A DNA stretch of 64,000 bases from Aequorivita lipolytica (GCF_007997135.1 NZ_VORU01000002.1:310001-374000); one strand, 5' to 3'; positions 35,610-44,445 are shown, counted from the first letter of the stretch. Translations and numbers: made by a program. The notes: generated from the sequence alone by a model not told the origin.

Positions 35610-35693
35610 AAAAAATAAAAGGAGCACAAAGATACTGGTTATTAAACAAATGGCACATAATTTTTTTTAGGCGCTGAAAGAACTCATAATATG

Positions 35694-35701
35694 TATCTTT
35701 A
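35694..35701 (+). promoter_or_regulatory. -7-like element (TATCTTTA) for the SDR dehydrogenase
   Basis: One mismatch to TAnnTTTG, 26 bases before the ATG at 35728. Confidence 0.4.
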
Positions 35702-35727
35702 CACCACATTTTTGAAAAAATAAACAG

Positions 35728-36675
35728 ATGAAAAAGAGAATTCTAATTATAGGCGCCTGTGGCCAAATAGGAACGGAATTAACGATTTATTTACGTGAAA
35801 AATTCGGCAGTCATAAAGTGATAGCCAGCGACATACGTGAAGGTGAAGAAGAATTGATGAAAAGTGGGCCTTTCGAGATTTTGGACGCTATGGATTACGA
35901 TGCAGTAGAAGAGGTAGTAATTCGTCACGAGATTACAGACGTTTATTTAATGGCTGCTATGCTTTCCGCCACTGCTGAAAAATTTCCGATGAAAGGTTGG
36001 AATTTGAATATGAACTCACTTTTTCACGTATTGAATTTAGCTAAAGAAAAGAAAATAGAAAAGATATTTTGGCCATCCAGTATAGCAGTTTTTGGGCCAT
36101 CTACTCCGAAAACTGATACGCCACAACGTACAGTTATGGAGCCCAGCACCGTTTATGGAATCAGCAAGCAAACAGGCGAGCGCTGGTGCGAATATTACTT
36201 TAACCGTTATGGGGTGGACGTTCGCAGTATACGTTATCCCGGTCTTATTAGTTACAAAACGCTTCCTGGTGGCGGCACTACAGATTATGCCGTTGATATT
36301 TACCACAAAGCCTTAAAGCACAAAAAGTACATTTGTTTCTTAAATGCTGAAACCACATTGCCAATGATGTTTATGGACGATGCCATTAGGGCTACCGTAA
36401 ACATTATGGAAGCTGAAAAGGAAAAGGTGAAAATTAGAAGTTCGTATAATCTTTCAGGAATGAGCTTCAATCCTGAAGAAATAACGGCGAGTATTCAAAA
36501 GCACATCCCAGAATTTAAGATAAGTTATGAGCCAGATTTTAGGCAAGCTATTGCAGACAGCTGGCCGCAAAGCATCGACGATAGCAAGGCACGTGAAGAT
36601 TGGGACTGGAAAAGTGAAATTTCGTTGGATGAAATGACTGAGATCATGTTCACTAATTTGAAGGAAAAGTATTAA
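35728..36675 (+). CDS. SDR-type L-threonine 3-dehydrogenase / NAD-dependent epimerase-like
   Basis: The 315-residue extended SDR has ILIIGACGQIGTELTIYL (GxxGxxG at 8-14), a Ser in the catalytic strand (FWPSSIAVFGP), the YGISKQTGE Tyr-Lys pair, and the signature RYPGLISYKTLPGGGTTDYA, which is characteristic of the epimerase-like threonine dehydrogenases that oxidise threonine to 2-amino-3-ketobutyrate. The C-terminal ADSWPQSIDDSKAREDWDW also fits this family. It is a single gene convergent with the next. Confidence 0.87.
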   Translation: MKKRILIIGACGQIGTELTIYLREKFGSHKVIASDIREGEEELMKSGPFEILDAMDYDAVEEVVIRHEITDVYLMAAMLSATAEKFPMKGWNLNMNSLFHVLNLAKEKKIEKIFWPSSIAVFGPSTPKTDTPQRTVMEPSTVYGISKQTGERWCEYYFNRYGVDVRSIRYPGLISYKTLPGGGTTDYAVDIYHKALKHKKYICFLNAETTLPMMFMDDAIRATVNIMEAEKEKVKIRSSYNLSGMSFNPEEITASIQKHIPEFKISYEPDFRQAIADSWPQSIDDSKAREDWDWKSEISLDEMTEIMFTNLKEKY

Positions 36676-36678
36676 TTA

Positions 36679-37548
36679 TTATTCGTCGAACTCAACCTCA
36701 AGGATAGTTGCAGTTCCATATCTTCCTTCGTTGGAAATATATAGCGTGCCGTCTGGAGCAAAGGTTATTCCTTCAGGTTGGGGGAATGATTCCTTAAGTA
36801 GTTTGTGCAACTTAATAGGCTTACCCAGGCTGTCCAAAATTAATAACTGCGGATTTTTTCCTTCCAGAATGTAAAAGTTTCCGTTTAGGGGGTGTAAAGC
36901 AATGTCTGAAGGATAGAAACTTGATGATGCTTCTACATCATCATCTATGTCTTTAGGTTTAAAAATTGGATCGTTCAAAGGAATTTTCAATACTGGCAAG
37001 GAGTTCGTTTCTTTTGTTGCCAGATTGAATGCGTAAATCCCTTTATATTCGTCGCTGTTTGGATCTTTGTTTTTTACAGTGAAAAGTAACCGATTTTTGA
37101 GAGTATCTGCGGTTAGGGATTCTATATTTTCTTTTCCAGAAAAAGGAATTTGGTAATTCTTCGTTTGGAAATTGGCGCTCAAATAGTTTTCTATTTCAAA
37201 AAGACGCCCACTGCTTGCCATTACAAACGCACTGCTGTCTGCTGTGGTAAGCGCTTCATAATCGCCAGATTTGGCAAAATTCACTTTTTTTTCTATTAGG
37301 TTTGTGCTGAGGTTGTAGATAAAAATTATACCATCCTCATCCTGGACGCAGGCAATCTTATCTTCAGAAATCCATCTAATTCCAGATATTTCATTAAGAT
37401 CTGTTGGCACGTCCCATTTGCGTACAATAGTATATGTTTCTTCTTCCAAACGAGGGTTAAGCGCAGGGTTTTCAAAAGCATACCAAAGAATTCCCACAAA
37501 TGCGAGAACCCCAACAATTATAAAAAAAGCTATTCTATTTTCGTTCAT
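36679..37548 (-). CDS. SdiA-regulated (YjiK-like) beta-propeller protein
   Basis: The 289-residue protein has an N-terminal membrane anchor (IAFFIIVGVLAFVGILWYAF) and then repeated strand units: LNEISGIRWISEDKIACVQD, GDYEALTTADSSAFVMASSG and a final PQPEGITFAPDGTLYISNEG. These match the SdiA-regulated domain. The protein would sit in the periplasm. Its ligand or enzymatic role is unknown. Confidence 0.82.
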   Translation of the reverse strand: MNENRIAFFIIVGVLAFVGILWYAFENPALNPRLEEETYTIVRKWDVPTDLNEISGIRWISEDKIACVQDEDGIIFIYNLSTNLIEKKVNFAKSGDYEALTTADSSAFVMASSGRLFEIENYLSANFQTKNYQIPFSGKENIESLTADTLKNRLLFTVKNKDPNSDEYKGIYAFNLATKETNSLPVLKIPLNDPIFKPKDIDDDVEASSSFYPSDIALHPLNGNFYILEGKNPQLLILDSLGKPIKLHKLLKESFPQPEGITFAPDGTLYISNEGRYGTATILEVEFDE

Positions 37549-37672
37549 AAAGAGGATTATTATATAAACTTATAAATTAAGTGAAATAAAACTTGAAGCT
37601 CCTTAAAGTTATTATAAAAAATTTTTGAAACCTTGAGTGCCCAATGGTTTTGGAAAAATTGAATATTGTATT

Positions 37673-37843
37673 GTAGCCTCACCAAGAATTCCTTCGGCTT
37701 CGCTCGGGATAAACTTCTCTTCTTGATTCGTAGCCTCACCAAGAATTCCTTCGGCTTCGCTCGGGATAAACTTCTCTTCTTGATTCGTAGCCTCACCAAG
37801 AATTCCTTCGGCTTCGCTCGGGATAAACTTCTCTTCTTGATTC
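37673..37843. repeat. three 57-bp direct repeats carrying the 3' end of tRNA-Arg
   Basis: Identical units begin at 37673, 37730 and 37787, each starting GTAGCCTCACCAAGAAT. The same 17 bases at 37844-37860 are the 3' end (T arm and acceptor) of the adjoining tRNA-Arg(CCU). The rest of each unit contains CTTCGGCTTCGCTCGGGAT, a repeat-family core. The array occupies most of the gap 37549-37844; nothing else is seen there. The long frames through it on both strands are artefacts of the 57-bp (19-codon) period. Confidence 0.92.
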
Positions 37844-37844
37844 G

Positions 37845-37916
37845 TAGCCTCACCAAGAATCGAACTTGGATCTAAAGTTTAGGAAACTTCTATTCTATCC
37901 GTTGAACTATGAGGCC
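37845..37916 (-). tRNA. tRNA-Arg (anticodon CCU)
   Basis: Folded by eye on the minus strand: acceptor GGCCTCA / TGAGGCT with discriminator A, T8-A9, D stem GTTC/GAAT, anticodon stem GAAGT/ACTTT with loop TTCCTAA (anticodon CCT), and T stem CCAAG/CTTGG with TTCGATT loop. It is 72 nt with no encoded CCA. A perfectly spaced promoter lies at 37932-37960. Its last 16-17 nt are repeated three more times downstream. Confidence 0.93.
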
Positions 37917-37931
37917 TTTAATAGGGATCCC

Positions 37932-37960
37932 CAAATTTAACTATTTATAAATGATTGCAA
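37932..37960 (-). promoter_or_regulatory. tRNA-Arg promoter
   Basis: On the minus strand TTG (37958-37960), an 18-base spacer, then TAAATTTG (37932-37939), ending 15 bases before the mature tRNA 5' end. Confidence 0.75.
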
Positions 37961-37991
37961 AGAGCCAAGCCTGCTCAAAATAATGCATCAA

Positions 37992-38981
37992 TTATTTCTT
38001 TTTTAAACGGTTGCGAAGCATGCACAAAACTCCAACTTCTTCTTTTGATAGATTTTCTGCTTTTTTAAGCAATTGGTTTATTTCCTTTTCAAAATACTTC
38101 AGGGTTCGTCCTTTTGTATAATCTTCTATAATTCGTGGATCAATATAAGAACCTCGCGCAACTGAAGGAGTGTTGCCCAACCTTTCCGATACAAGGTTTA
38201 CTGCTTCTTTAATGTTTTTGTCCAATATCTCTTGGTCTTTTTTGTCCACCACTCCAAGCTCATCCAGAGCTATTGCAGCAATCATAGTTCCGGCCCAGGT
38301 TCTAAAATCTTTTGCGGAAAATTCATCACCTATTATCTCGTGTATGTAGGTGTTGAGATCATCACTTTTTACGTCAACAATATTGTCGTCTTCATCCAAA
38401 TATTTGAAAATTTCATAACCTGGCATATCATCTATTTCCTGAACAATTTTAGCCAATTTTTTATCCACGATATGCTTTTCCTGATCTTGTCCAGATTTTC
38501 CGTTGTAAGTAAAGATGAGTTCATCGCCATTAATTGTAAGGTGCTTGCTGCGCATAGTTGTTAATCCGTAGGTAGCATTTTCTTTTGAATAAGCTTCGCT
38601 GCCTGGCCGAAAGAAAGCAGACTCTAACAAACGAACCATCGTGGCCATAACTTTTTCGCGGTTTAGTTTACGTTTGCGCAAGTGTTGCCCGGTAACACGC
38701 CGCATATGTTCCAGTTGATTTGCAAAATCAATAATTCGGTCAAATTTTTTAGCGTTCTGGCGCTCTGTGTAGTTGGGATGGTAAATGTATTGCTTGCGAT
38801 CTTTATCATCTCTTCCCGTCACCAAAAGATCTTCTTTTCTATTTTCATTTATTTCCACATCGGTCCATGCTGGTGGAATGACTAGCGATTTTATCCACTT
38901 TCGAATTTCTTCATTTTTGATAATCTTGCCATTTTTGTCTTTATAGGTAAACCCTTTACCGTGTTTCTTTCTTTGGTACAT
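37992..38981 (-). CDS. DNA topoisomerase IB (poxvirus-like)
   Basis: The 329-residue type IB topoisomerase relaxes supercoils through a 3'-phosphotyrosine intermediate. The N-terminal DNA-clamp part has WIKSLVIPPAWTDVEI and YHPNYTERQNAKKFDR; the catalytic part has the NATYGLTTMRSKH Arg block, the Lys-containing KSGQDQEKHIVD, DFRTWAGTMIAAIAL, and the nucleophile Y279 in ARGSYIDPRI. The length is normal for bacterial members, which are patchily distributed. It lies between two tRNA genes on the same strand. Confidence 0.95.
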   Translation of the reverse strand: MYQRKKHGKGFTYKDKNGKIIKNEEIRKWIKSLVIPPAWTDVEINENRKEDLLVTGRDDKDRKQYIYHPNYTERQNAKKFDRIIDFANQLEHMRRVTGQHLRKRKLNREKVMATMVRLLESAFFRPGSEAYSKENATYGLTTMRSKHLTINGDELIFTYNGKSGQDQEKHIVDKKLAKIVQEIDDMPGYEIFKYLDEDDNIVDVKSDDLNTYIHEIIGDEFSAKDFRTWAGTMIAAIALDELGVVDKKDQEILDKNIKEAVNLVSERLGNTPSVARGSYIDPRIIEDYTKGRTLKYFEKEINQLLKKAENLSKEEVGVLCMLRNRLKKK

Positions 38982-39117
38982 CGCTTTTTTTTGAAATAAA
39001 AATAAAACAAAAATTTTATTCTTGGCAGAAACCGTTTTCTTTTAAAGGATTATGGTTTGAAAACTTATAGCATGGAGAGAAATGTTTGACCTATATTTTA
39101 CCTGCGTAAAACACAAA

Positions 39118-39142
39118 AGCCTCCACATTTCTGTGAAGGCTC
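39118..39142 (-). terminator. terminator of tRNA-Asn
   Basis: On the minus strand AGCCTTCACA pairs with TGTGGAGGGCT (one bulged G) around a GAAA loop, followed by TTTTGTGTTTT; 14 bases past the tRNA. Confidence 0.75.
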
Positions 39143-39155
39143 GTATTCATTCTGC

Positions 39156-39228
39156 TCCTCCTCTTGGGCTCGAACCAAGGACCCTCTGATTAACAGTCAG
39201 ATGCTCTAACCAACTGAGCTAAGGAGGA
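39156..39228 (-). tRNA. tRNA-Asn (anticodon GUU)
   Basis: On the minus strand: acceptor TCCTCCT / AGGAGGA with discriminator G, the TAGCTCAGTTGGTTAGAGCA D arm, anticodon stem CTGAC/ATCAG-type with loop containing GTT, and T stem CTTGG/CCAAG with TTCGAGC. It is 73 nt, and all invariant positions are present. The promoter is at 39247-39275 and the terminator at 39118-39142. Confidence 0.97.
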
Positions 39229-39246
39229 ATTTTGCGTTAGCGGTTG

Positions 39247-39275
39247 CAAATATACCTATTTTTTGATTCCATCAA
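39247..39275 (-). promoter_or_regulatory. tRNA-Asn promoter
   Basis: On the minus strand TTG (39273-39275), an 18-base spacer and TATATTTG (39247-39254), ending 18 bases before the tRNA. With 37932-37960 this anchors the promoter consensus used for other calls. Confidence 0.8.
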
Positions 39276-39342
39276 AATAAAACTTGAAACTTTATCAATT
39301 TTGTTTTTCGGGATTTATTATGGCTTGTAGATTTTGAATTGC

Positions 39343-40077
39343 TTATAGCCCATCCAACTCTTTGAGTAGTACAATATTTGAAGAAGATTCGCTATTCTCA
39401 AGAACTGCTTTGGCTTCGTCTACCTTGTTTCCTTTTAAAAGAGAAAGCGCCAAATAATAACTTATTTCTTCTGAAAAAGCACTATTCGGTTTTGTTTTGG
39501 CCAATTGTAGATATTTTTCCGCTTGGCGTGGATTGCCGTTGGCTAAGTTTGCAACCCCAAGAAAATATATCAATGTGTCGTTCTCAGGATTTGCGGCGTA
39601 AAGAGGTTCCCAACGACTGATAGCTTCTTTATATTCCTTGCGTTTATAATTTACCATTCCATGATAAAACTCGTAATCTGAAGAAGTGCCCATGGTTGTG
39701 GGTAGTCCTGGGTCTGGTTTAAAATTAGAAGCAAACACCTTCTCCGGCGAGTTTCCATTACTTAGAACAGCCCATGTACTTACACTTATTAAGACTAAAA
39801 TAGAAGCGGCAAGTGCCAACCAACCACGGGATAACCATTTTTTTTCTGGCTCATCTGCAATTTCTGAGTGAAAATCATTCAACGAATGTTTTAGATTGAT
39901 TTCTTCCACACCTTGCATAAGTGCTTTTTGCCCCATCACGTTTTTACGAAAATCTGGGTAGATATTCATCTGTTTCTCGAATTCTGCTAGTTGATGCGCA
40001 TCTAGGTTGCCGAGCAAGTATGTATCAATAAGCTCCTGTGTTTCTTGTGTATTATCTATGTTGTTATTTGGTTCCAT
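39343..40077 (-). CDS. membrane protein with anti-sigma-like N-terminus and TPR C-terminus
   Basis: The 244-residue protein is probably the partner of the overlapping sigma factor. Residues about 1-75 (ELIDTYLLGNLDAHQLAEFE and onward) resemble the zinc-less anti-sigma region of Bacteroidetes. One transmembrane helix (WLALAASILVLISVSTWAVL) lies near 86-105. The exported C-terminal part contains TPR-like repeats (FYHGMVNYKRKEYKEAISRW, LIYFLGVANLANGNPRQAEK, YYLALSLLKGNKVDEAKAVL). The start overlaps the sigma gene by 14 bp. The TPR part could sense an envelope protein; direct anti-sigma activity is inferred. Confidence 0.78.
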   Translation of the reverse strand: MEPNNNIDNTQETQELIDTYLLGNLDAHQLAEFEKQMNIYPDFRKNVMGQKALMQGVEEINLKHSLNDFHSEIADEPEKKWLSRGWLALAASILVLISVSTWAVLSNGNSPEKVFASNFKPDPGLPTTMGTSSDYEFYHGMVNYKRKEYKEAISRWEPLYAANPENDTLIYFLGVANLANGNPRQAEKYLQLAKTKPNSAFSEEISYYLALSLLKGNKVDEAKAVLENSESSSNIVLLKELDGL

Positions 40078-40651
40078 TAGGGATAATTTGGGTCATTTTT
40101 CGCAATTGTTCTTGGCAACGATATTTTGCGTTGCGCGCGGAGGCTTCATCCATCGACATAATTTGAGCTATTTCTTTGTATTGTTTTCGTTCAAAATAGA
40201 ACAGTTTCAGCAAGGTTTGGCAGCGTTCACCAAGATTGCCTATGCAGTCCATTATTAATTTAATTTTCTGGCTTTTATTTTCTTCAATTTCAATTTCCGG
40301 TTCTTCGTATTCTATATCGCGATTTATAAATGTGGTGTTCTTGTATTTAACGGAACGCACATGGTCCAACCATTTGTATTTCGCAATCTGAAAAAGATAT
40401 CCGTTTATAGCTGTATCACTTTCGGCGGCAAACCGGTCATTTTTAATGTTTCGCCACATTGCTACAAATGCTTCTTGGTAAACATCTTTTGCCTGCTGCT
40501 CGCTGCCACTGTTTTTAACTACATAGCGCTTCACTTTCGTAAAGTTGGTTTTATACAAATTTTTTAAAGTGGCAGCATCATTTTTTTTAATGAGTACTAC
40601 TGTTTCGTTAAATGGCAAATCGTTGAATTTTTGGTCGCTACTTTTCTGCAT
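40064..40651 (-). CDS. ECF-type RNA polymerase sigma factor
   Basis: The 195-residue sigma factor has region 2 (NSGSEQQAKDVYQEAFVAMW and YLFQIAKYKWLDHVRSVKYK) and region 4 (LLKLFYFERKQYKEIAQIMS, DEASARNAKYRCQEQL), the two domains that make up ECF factors. It ends inside the TPR membrane gene, with which it should be translationally coupled. A TATCTTTC element upstream may be its promoter. The rseP gene upstream is separated by a strong terminator, so coregulation is not assumed. Confidence 0.9.
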   Translation of the reverse strand: MQKSSDQKFNDLPFNETVVLIKKNDAATLKNLYKTNFTKVKRYVVKNSGSEQQAKDVYQEAFVAMWRNIKNDRFAAESDTAINGYLFQIAKYKWLDHVRSVKYKNTTFINRDIEYEEPEIEIEENKSQKIKLIMDCIGNLGERCQTLLKLFYFERKQYKEIAQIMSMDEASARNAKYRCQEQLRKMTQIIPNGTK

Positions 40652-40847
40652 CGGTTATAAAACAATACAGAAAGATACAATTTATCTGTAATCGTTTTAA
40701 TTTTTTTGAACAACTTAAGCTAAACGGATATCTTTTTCGTTCAAATGAACTATTCCATTTCTTTAATATTGTGCAAAAAGCCGAATTATAGACTTCGCCA
40801 TTTTAAACACATCGGAAGGGGAACTGATATGTCATCAAAATTTTCAA

Positions 40848-40883
40848 AAAAAATACTTCGGTTGTGTTTCCGAAGTATTTTTT
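40848..40883 (-). terminator. strong bidirectional terminator after rseP
   Basis: A 14-bp perfect stem (AAAAAATACTTCGG / CCGAAGTATTTTTT) around an eight-base loop, 22 bases past the rseP stop. The rest of the gap 40652-40904 shows nothing identifiable. Confidence 0.9.
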
Positions 40884-40904
40884 AAAAGGATAATCTATAT
40901 TGGT

Positions 40905-42236
40905 TTACTCAAACAGCCAGCGATAAATATCGTTTCCGTTGGCAAAGAGCACTAAAGCGATTAAAATAAAAAAGCCTACCATTTGGGCGTATTCCATAAA
41001 CTTATCATTCGGTTTGCGGCCTGTTACAATTTCATAAAGAAGAAACATTACGTGACCACCGTCTAGAGCTGGAATTGGTAGAATATTCATAAATGCCAAG
41101 ATGATTGAAATTAATGCCGTGGTTGCCCAAAAACTCTGCCAGTCCCAGACGCCAGGAAAAAGATTCCCAATGGCTCCAAAACCACCAACTTTGGTCGCTC
41201 CTTCTTTTGTGAAAACGTATTTGAACTGCGCTATATAATCTTTTAGAGTATTATAACCGTAGCCAATACCACCAACTATGCTTTCCCCAACTGTATAATT
41301 TATTTTTGTTTTACCTAATTGCGAATTTAATTTTTCAGTAGAGAACCAAACCCCTAACTGTCCTTCTTCATTAGGAGTGATATTTAAAGTGTCTTGTGTA
41401 TTCCCTCTTAAAATAACAATCTCCTTTTCAGAACTCAGATTCTTGTCGAGAATACTTTGTAATTCATCACGATATTGAATGGTTTTGCCATTTATAGCAA
41501 TAATCTTGTCGGATACTAACACTCCAGCCTTTTCAGCTGGACTATCTGAATTTACAGAATCAATAACTATTTCCTGTCTGGGAGTAAAGGCAGGCATAAT
41601 ACCACTTTGGAACATTTTTGAGCCTGCATCTTCTGGAACTTGAATAGTCTCGATATTGCCATCAGCATGTTTTACTTCTACTTTTGAAACATCGCGGACA
41701 AAAATATAACGGTTTATTTCTAGCACATCGTCTAAAGGCTCTCCATTGATATTTAAAATCTGATCGCCATCTTGAAAACCGTATTCTTTGAATTGCTCGG
41801 TAACCGCAAAACCTTGTGGCATATCTTCATTAGTGGTAATATTTCTTCCGTAGAAATAAAGAATTCCCATGTAGATAACGAAACCAACAATAATATTCAC
41901 AGTAACTCCACCAAGCATAATTATTAATCGTTGCCAAGCTGGTTTGCTACGGAATTCCCAAGGTTGGGGTGGTTGCGCCATTTGCTCCTTATCCATGCTC
42001 TCGTCTATCATTCCGGCTATTTTTATATAACCGCCCAATGGTAGCCAGCCTATTCCGTAAACGGTTTCGCCTATTTTCTTTTTAAAGAGTGAAAACTTTA
42101 CATCAAAGAAAAGATAGAATTTTTCAACCCTTGTTTTAAATAGTTTTGCGGGAATAAAATGCCCCAACTCGTGGAGCACGATTAATATAGATAAGCTTAA
42201 TAGGAGCTGGATAGCTTTAACAACAAATGGAGTCAT
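40905..42236 (-). CDS. rseP: RIP metalloprotease RseP (site-2 protease)
   Basis: The 443-residue intramembrane zinc protease has HELGH at 22-26 in the first helix, the GYGIGWLPLGGYIKIAGM-type loop, and two PDZ domains (about 130-215 with NINGEPLDDVLE, and 225-300 with VSDKIIAINGKTIQYRDELQ). FMNILPIPALDGGHV provides the third zinc ligand near the C-terminus. It cleaves transmembrane anti-sigma factors or signal-peptide remnants. An ECF sigma factor and its membrane partner follow on the same strand, though past a terminator. Confidence 0.95.
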   Translation of the reverse strand: MTPFVVKAIQLLLSLSILIVLHELGHFIPAKLFKTRVEKFYLFFDVKFSLFKKKIGETVYGIGWLPLGGYIKIAGMIDESMDKEQMAQPPQPWEFRSKPAWQRLIIMLGGVTVNIIVGFVIYMGILYFYGRNITTNEDMPQGFAVTEQFKEYGFQDGDQILNINGEPLDDVLEINRYIFVRDVSKVEVKHADGNIETIQVPEDAGSKMFQSGIMPAFTPRQEIVIDSVNSDSPAEKAGVLVSDKIIAINGKTIQYRDELQSILDKNLSSEKEIVILRGNTQDTLNITPNEEGQLGVWFSTEKLNSQLGKTKINYTVGESIVGGIGYGYNTLKDYIAQFKYVFTKEGATKVGGFGAIGNLFPGVWDWQSFWATTALISIILAFMNILPIPALDGGHVMFLLYEIVTGRKPNDKFMEYAQMVGFFILIALVLFANGNDIYRWLFE

Positions 42237-42395
42237 AGTTTTGTATATAGATATTTATTTTTAGGCTCGATCAAACAAAATATATTACCAAAATCGACCC
42301 TAAAACAATTTTGTTTGCCATACTTGGGCTGCGCTTAATAAGCAGCAGTTTCAGCAAAAAATCGCACAAAAGTAATCTTTTAGAACTTGCAAAAA

Positions 42396-42423
42396 AAATA
42401 AGCGGGTGTGTTCCCGCTTATTT
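42396..42423 (-). terminator. hairpin terminator between the M1 peptidase and rseP
   Basis: An 11-bp stem (AAATAAGCGGG / CCCGCTTATTT) with a six-base loop, followed by TTTTTTTT on the minus strand. It is the second of two hairpins after the M1 peptidase gene. Confidence 0.75.
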
Positions 42424-42454
42424 ATGTTTTCTTTGTGGTTCAAGTTGAAAAAAA

Positions 42455-42506
42455 TTGCCACAAATTCACGAATGTTTTTATGTAATTATTCGTGAATTTG
42501 TGGCAA
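42455..42506 (-). terminator. 19-bp inverted repeat acting as terminator of the M1 peptidase gene
   Basis: Perfect arms TTGCCACAAATTCACGAAT and its complement flank a 14-base loop, followed by TTTTTTTC on the minus strand; four bases past the stop codon. The CACGAAT-type arms are also a common Bacteroidetes repeat. Confidence 0.8.
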
Positions 42507-42510
42507 AAAC

Positions 42511-44445
42511 TTATTCCTTCACAACTGTTTTGTTGATAATGCCTTCTGAAGTTTCTATTTTGAAGAATAAAATTCCTATTGAAAATTTTGAGACATCTAC
42601 GGTTTCTGAATACATTGAAGAATACAGCAACTGCCCCAAAGCATTGTAAATTTCAATGTTTTTAATCTCCAATGATTCCGGCTTTTGAATATTAATCACG
42701 CTCGATGTAGGATTGGGATAAAAAACAATTTTCTCCTCTACAAAAAAGTCTCCCGTGCCCAGAGTTACATTGTTGTTTCGTGAAATTATGTCATAATCCG
42801 GATCAAACTGTACACTCTGTACCGTAAAGCCTACAGCGGGCTGAAAGGCTTGATTGTTTACTGTATTGTCCAGCCAAATATCTAAGGTTTCTCCCTGTGT
42901 GCCATTTATCCTTAAAGGAACAGGGACTTCAAAAAATGAAACCGAAGAATTGCTTTGGGTCTGCGAAATTTTCACATTCACGGTCGCAGGACCACCGGCT
43001 TGATTCCAGCTAATGTTATAGCTGGGGTAGCCTTCTCCATAAATCCAATCGTTGAAAAATTCTGAAAGATCCTCACCGCTTGCAGCCTCCATATTCCTGA
43101 TAAGGTCACCAGTTTTTGCGTAACCGTAAGATAGGGCAGGGTCTGCCAAATAATCTTTCAAGCCTTGAAAGAAAACAGCATCGCCCAATTTTTTGCGAAG
43201 CATATGCAGCACCATAGCACCTTTATTATAGCTCAATCTACTACTAAAAATTCGGTTTACGGAAGTAGTGTCCTGAGCAGGAATATAAACCGATCCGTTT
43301 GGAGAATCTGTAATAGAACCTATTTTGTCTTGTTTCCAAGACCTAAAGTCTGTACTACCGTCAAAATCTTCTATCACCAATCCGGACAGGTATGTGGCAA
43401 AGCCTTCGTTTAACCATATATCCTGCCAGCTGCCACAGGTAACCTTATCGCCGAACCATTGGTGCCCAAGTTCATGGGCGATCAATCCGCGACCAAGACT
43501 TCCCATAAAGGAAACGGTAGTGTGTTCCATACCGCCGCCCCAGCCAAATTGTGCGTGGCCGTATTTTTCGTTGGCGTAAGGGTAGGGTTCAAACAGGTCT
43601 GCATACAGGTTCATAATATCTACGGTAACCGGTGTGCGGGCTTGAGCGTAGGAAAGGTCTTCAGGATAAATGTAGTTAACTATTTCAAAAGGGTTCCCAT
43701 TGTTGTCCACGGTGTGCGAATAAACCGTATAATTGGTAACTGCAATGGCAATCAAATATGCGGGAATAGGATATTGGTGTCTATAATGTGTGGTTTTATT
43801 GCTTCCGTTAATTGTTTGGCCTATTTCTAAACCGTTTGAAACGGCCACATATTCTTCATTTGAAGGATTGAATTGTGGGGTTGTAATATAAACATCAATC
43901 ACGTCAATCTTGTCATTCAGATCTTGCTTGCACGGCCACCAAGCTTTTGCGCCAAAAGGCTCCGAAAGCGTCCACATAACGGGATCGCCATTATGGGTGT
44001 CTGTTTCAAAAGAACCAAAACCAGAGCTAACGGGATTACCGGAATAACTTACAGACAATGAATCTAAAACGCCTTGCGCTTGAATTTGCGGAAGGTTTAT
44101 TACAACCTCATCATCGTTATTTTGGGTAAAACTAAGCGGAGTGCCACGTTGGGTAACTTGGGAAACCGTCATATTATCCACAAGTTCAAAAGTTATGGTG
44201 TTTAAGTTTTCCTTCGCCACGAAATGTGAAGTTACTTTTCCGGTAATAAATGCTTGCGCCGGATTTACGGTAAACTCTAACCTGTGGTATTTAAGGTCAT
44301 AATTTCCTGTGTTCAAGTTTACAGGTTTTCCAAACCAGCCCGTTGCGGCTTTTGCTTCAGCTTCGCTGATGTCTTCTGATTGAAAATTTTGGGAAAAGGA
44401 TAAAAAGGAAATTAAAATTAAAAAGGGAAGTACTAGTGTTTTCAT
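42511..44445 (-). CDS. M1 family aminopeptidase with T9SS sorting domain
   Basis: The 644-residue secreted peptidase has a signal peptide (LVLPFLILISFLSFSQ), the substrate-binding GWGGGMEHTTVSF, and the zinc site HELGHQWFGDKV followed by WLNEGFATYLSG (HExxH plus 18 residues plus E). The C-terminal 75 residues (IVFYPNPTSSVINIQKPESL, IYNALGQLLYSS, ending INKTVVKE) form a type A T9SS sorting domain, so it is exported across the outer membrane and cell-surface or secreted. Two hairpins follow the gene. It is divergent from the SCO gene. Confidence 0.95.
   Translation of the reverse strand: MKTLVLPFLILISFLSFSQNFQSEDISEAEAKAATGWFGKPVNLNTGNYDLKYHRLEFTVNPAQAFITGKVTSHFVAKENLNTITFELVDNMTVSQVTQRGTPLSFTQNNDDEVVINLPQIQAQGVLDSLSVSYSGNPVSSGFGSFETDTHNGDPVMWTLSEPFGAKAWWPCKQDLNDKIDVIDVYITTPQFNPSNEEYVAVSNGLEIGQTINGSNKTTHYRHQYPIPAYLIAIAVTNYTVYSHTVDNNGNPFEIVNYIYPEDLSYAQARTPVTVDIMNLYADLFEPYPYANEKYGHAQFGWGGGMEHTTVSFMGSLGRGLIAHELGHQWFGDKVTCGSWQDIWLNEGFATYLSGLVIEDFDGSTDFRSWKQDKIGSITDSPNGSVYIPAQDTTSVNRIFSSRLSYNKGAMVLHMLRKKLGDAVFFQGLKDYLADPALSYGYAKTGDLIRNMEAASGEDLSEFFNDWIYGEGYPSYNISWNQAGGPATVNVKISQTQSNSSVSFFEVPVPLRINGTQGETLDIWLDNTVNNQAFQPAVGFTVQSVQFDPDYDIISRNNNVTLGTGDFFVEEKIVFYPNPTSSVINIQKPESLEIKNIEIYNALGQLLYSSMYSETVDVSKFSIGILFFKIETSEGIINKTVVKE

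Noticed and set aside
37673-37843. Possible CRISPR array
   Set aside because: The three 57-bp units are identical throughout, including the would-be spacers.
37560-37875. Overlapping ORFs on both strands with a 19-residue repeated peptide (KKRSLSRAKPKEFL / TKNSFGFARDK)
   Set aside because: They are produced by the 57-bp DNA repeat (a multiple of three) running into the tRNA-Arg gene; no start signal or family match.
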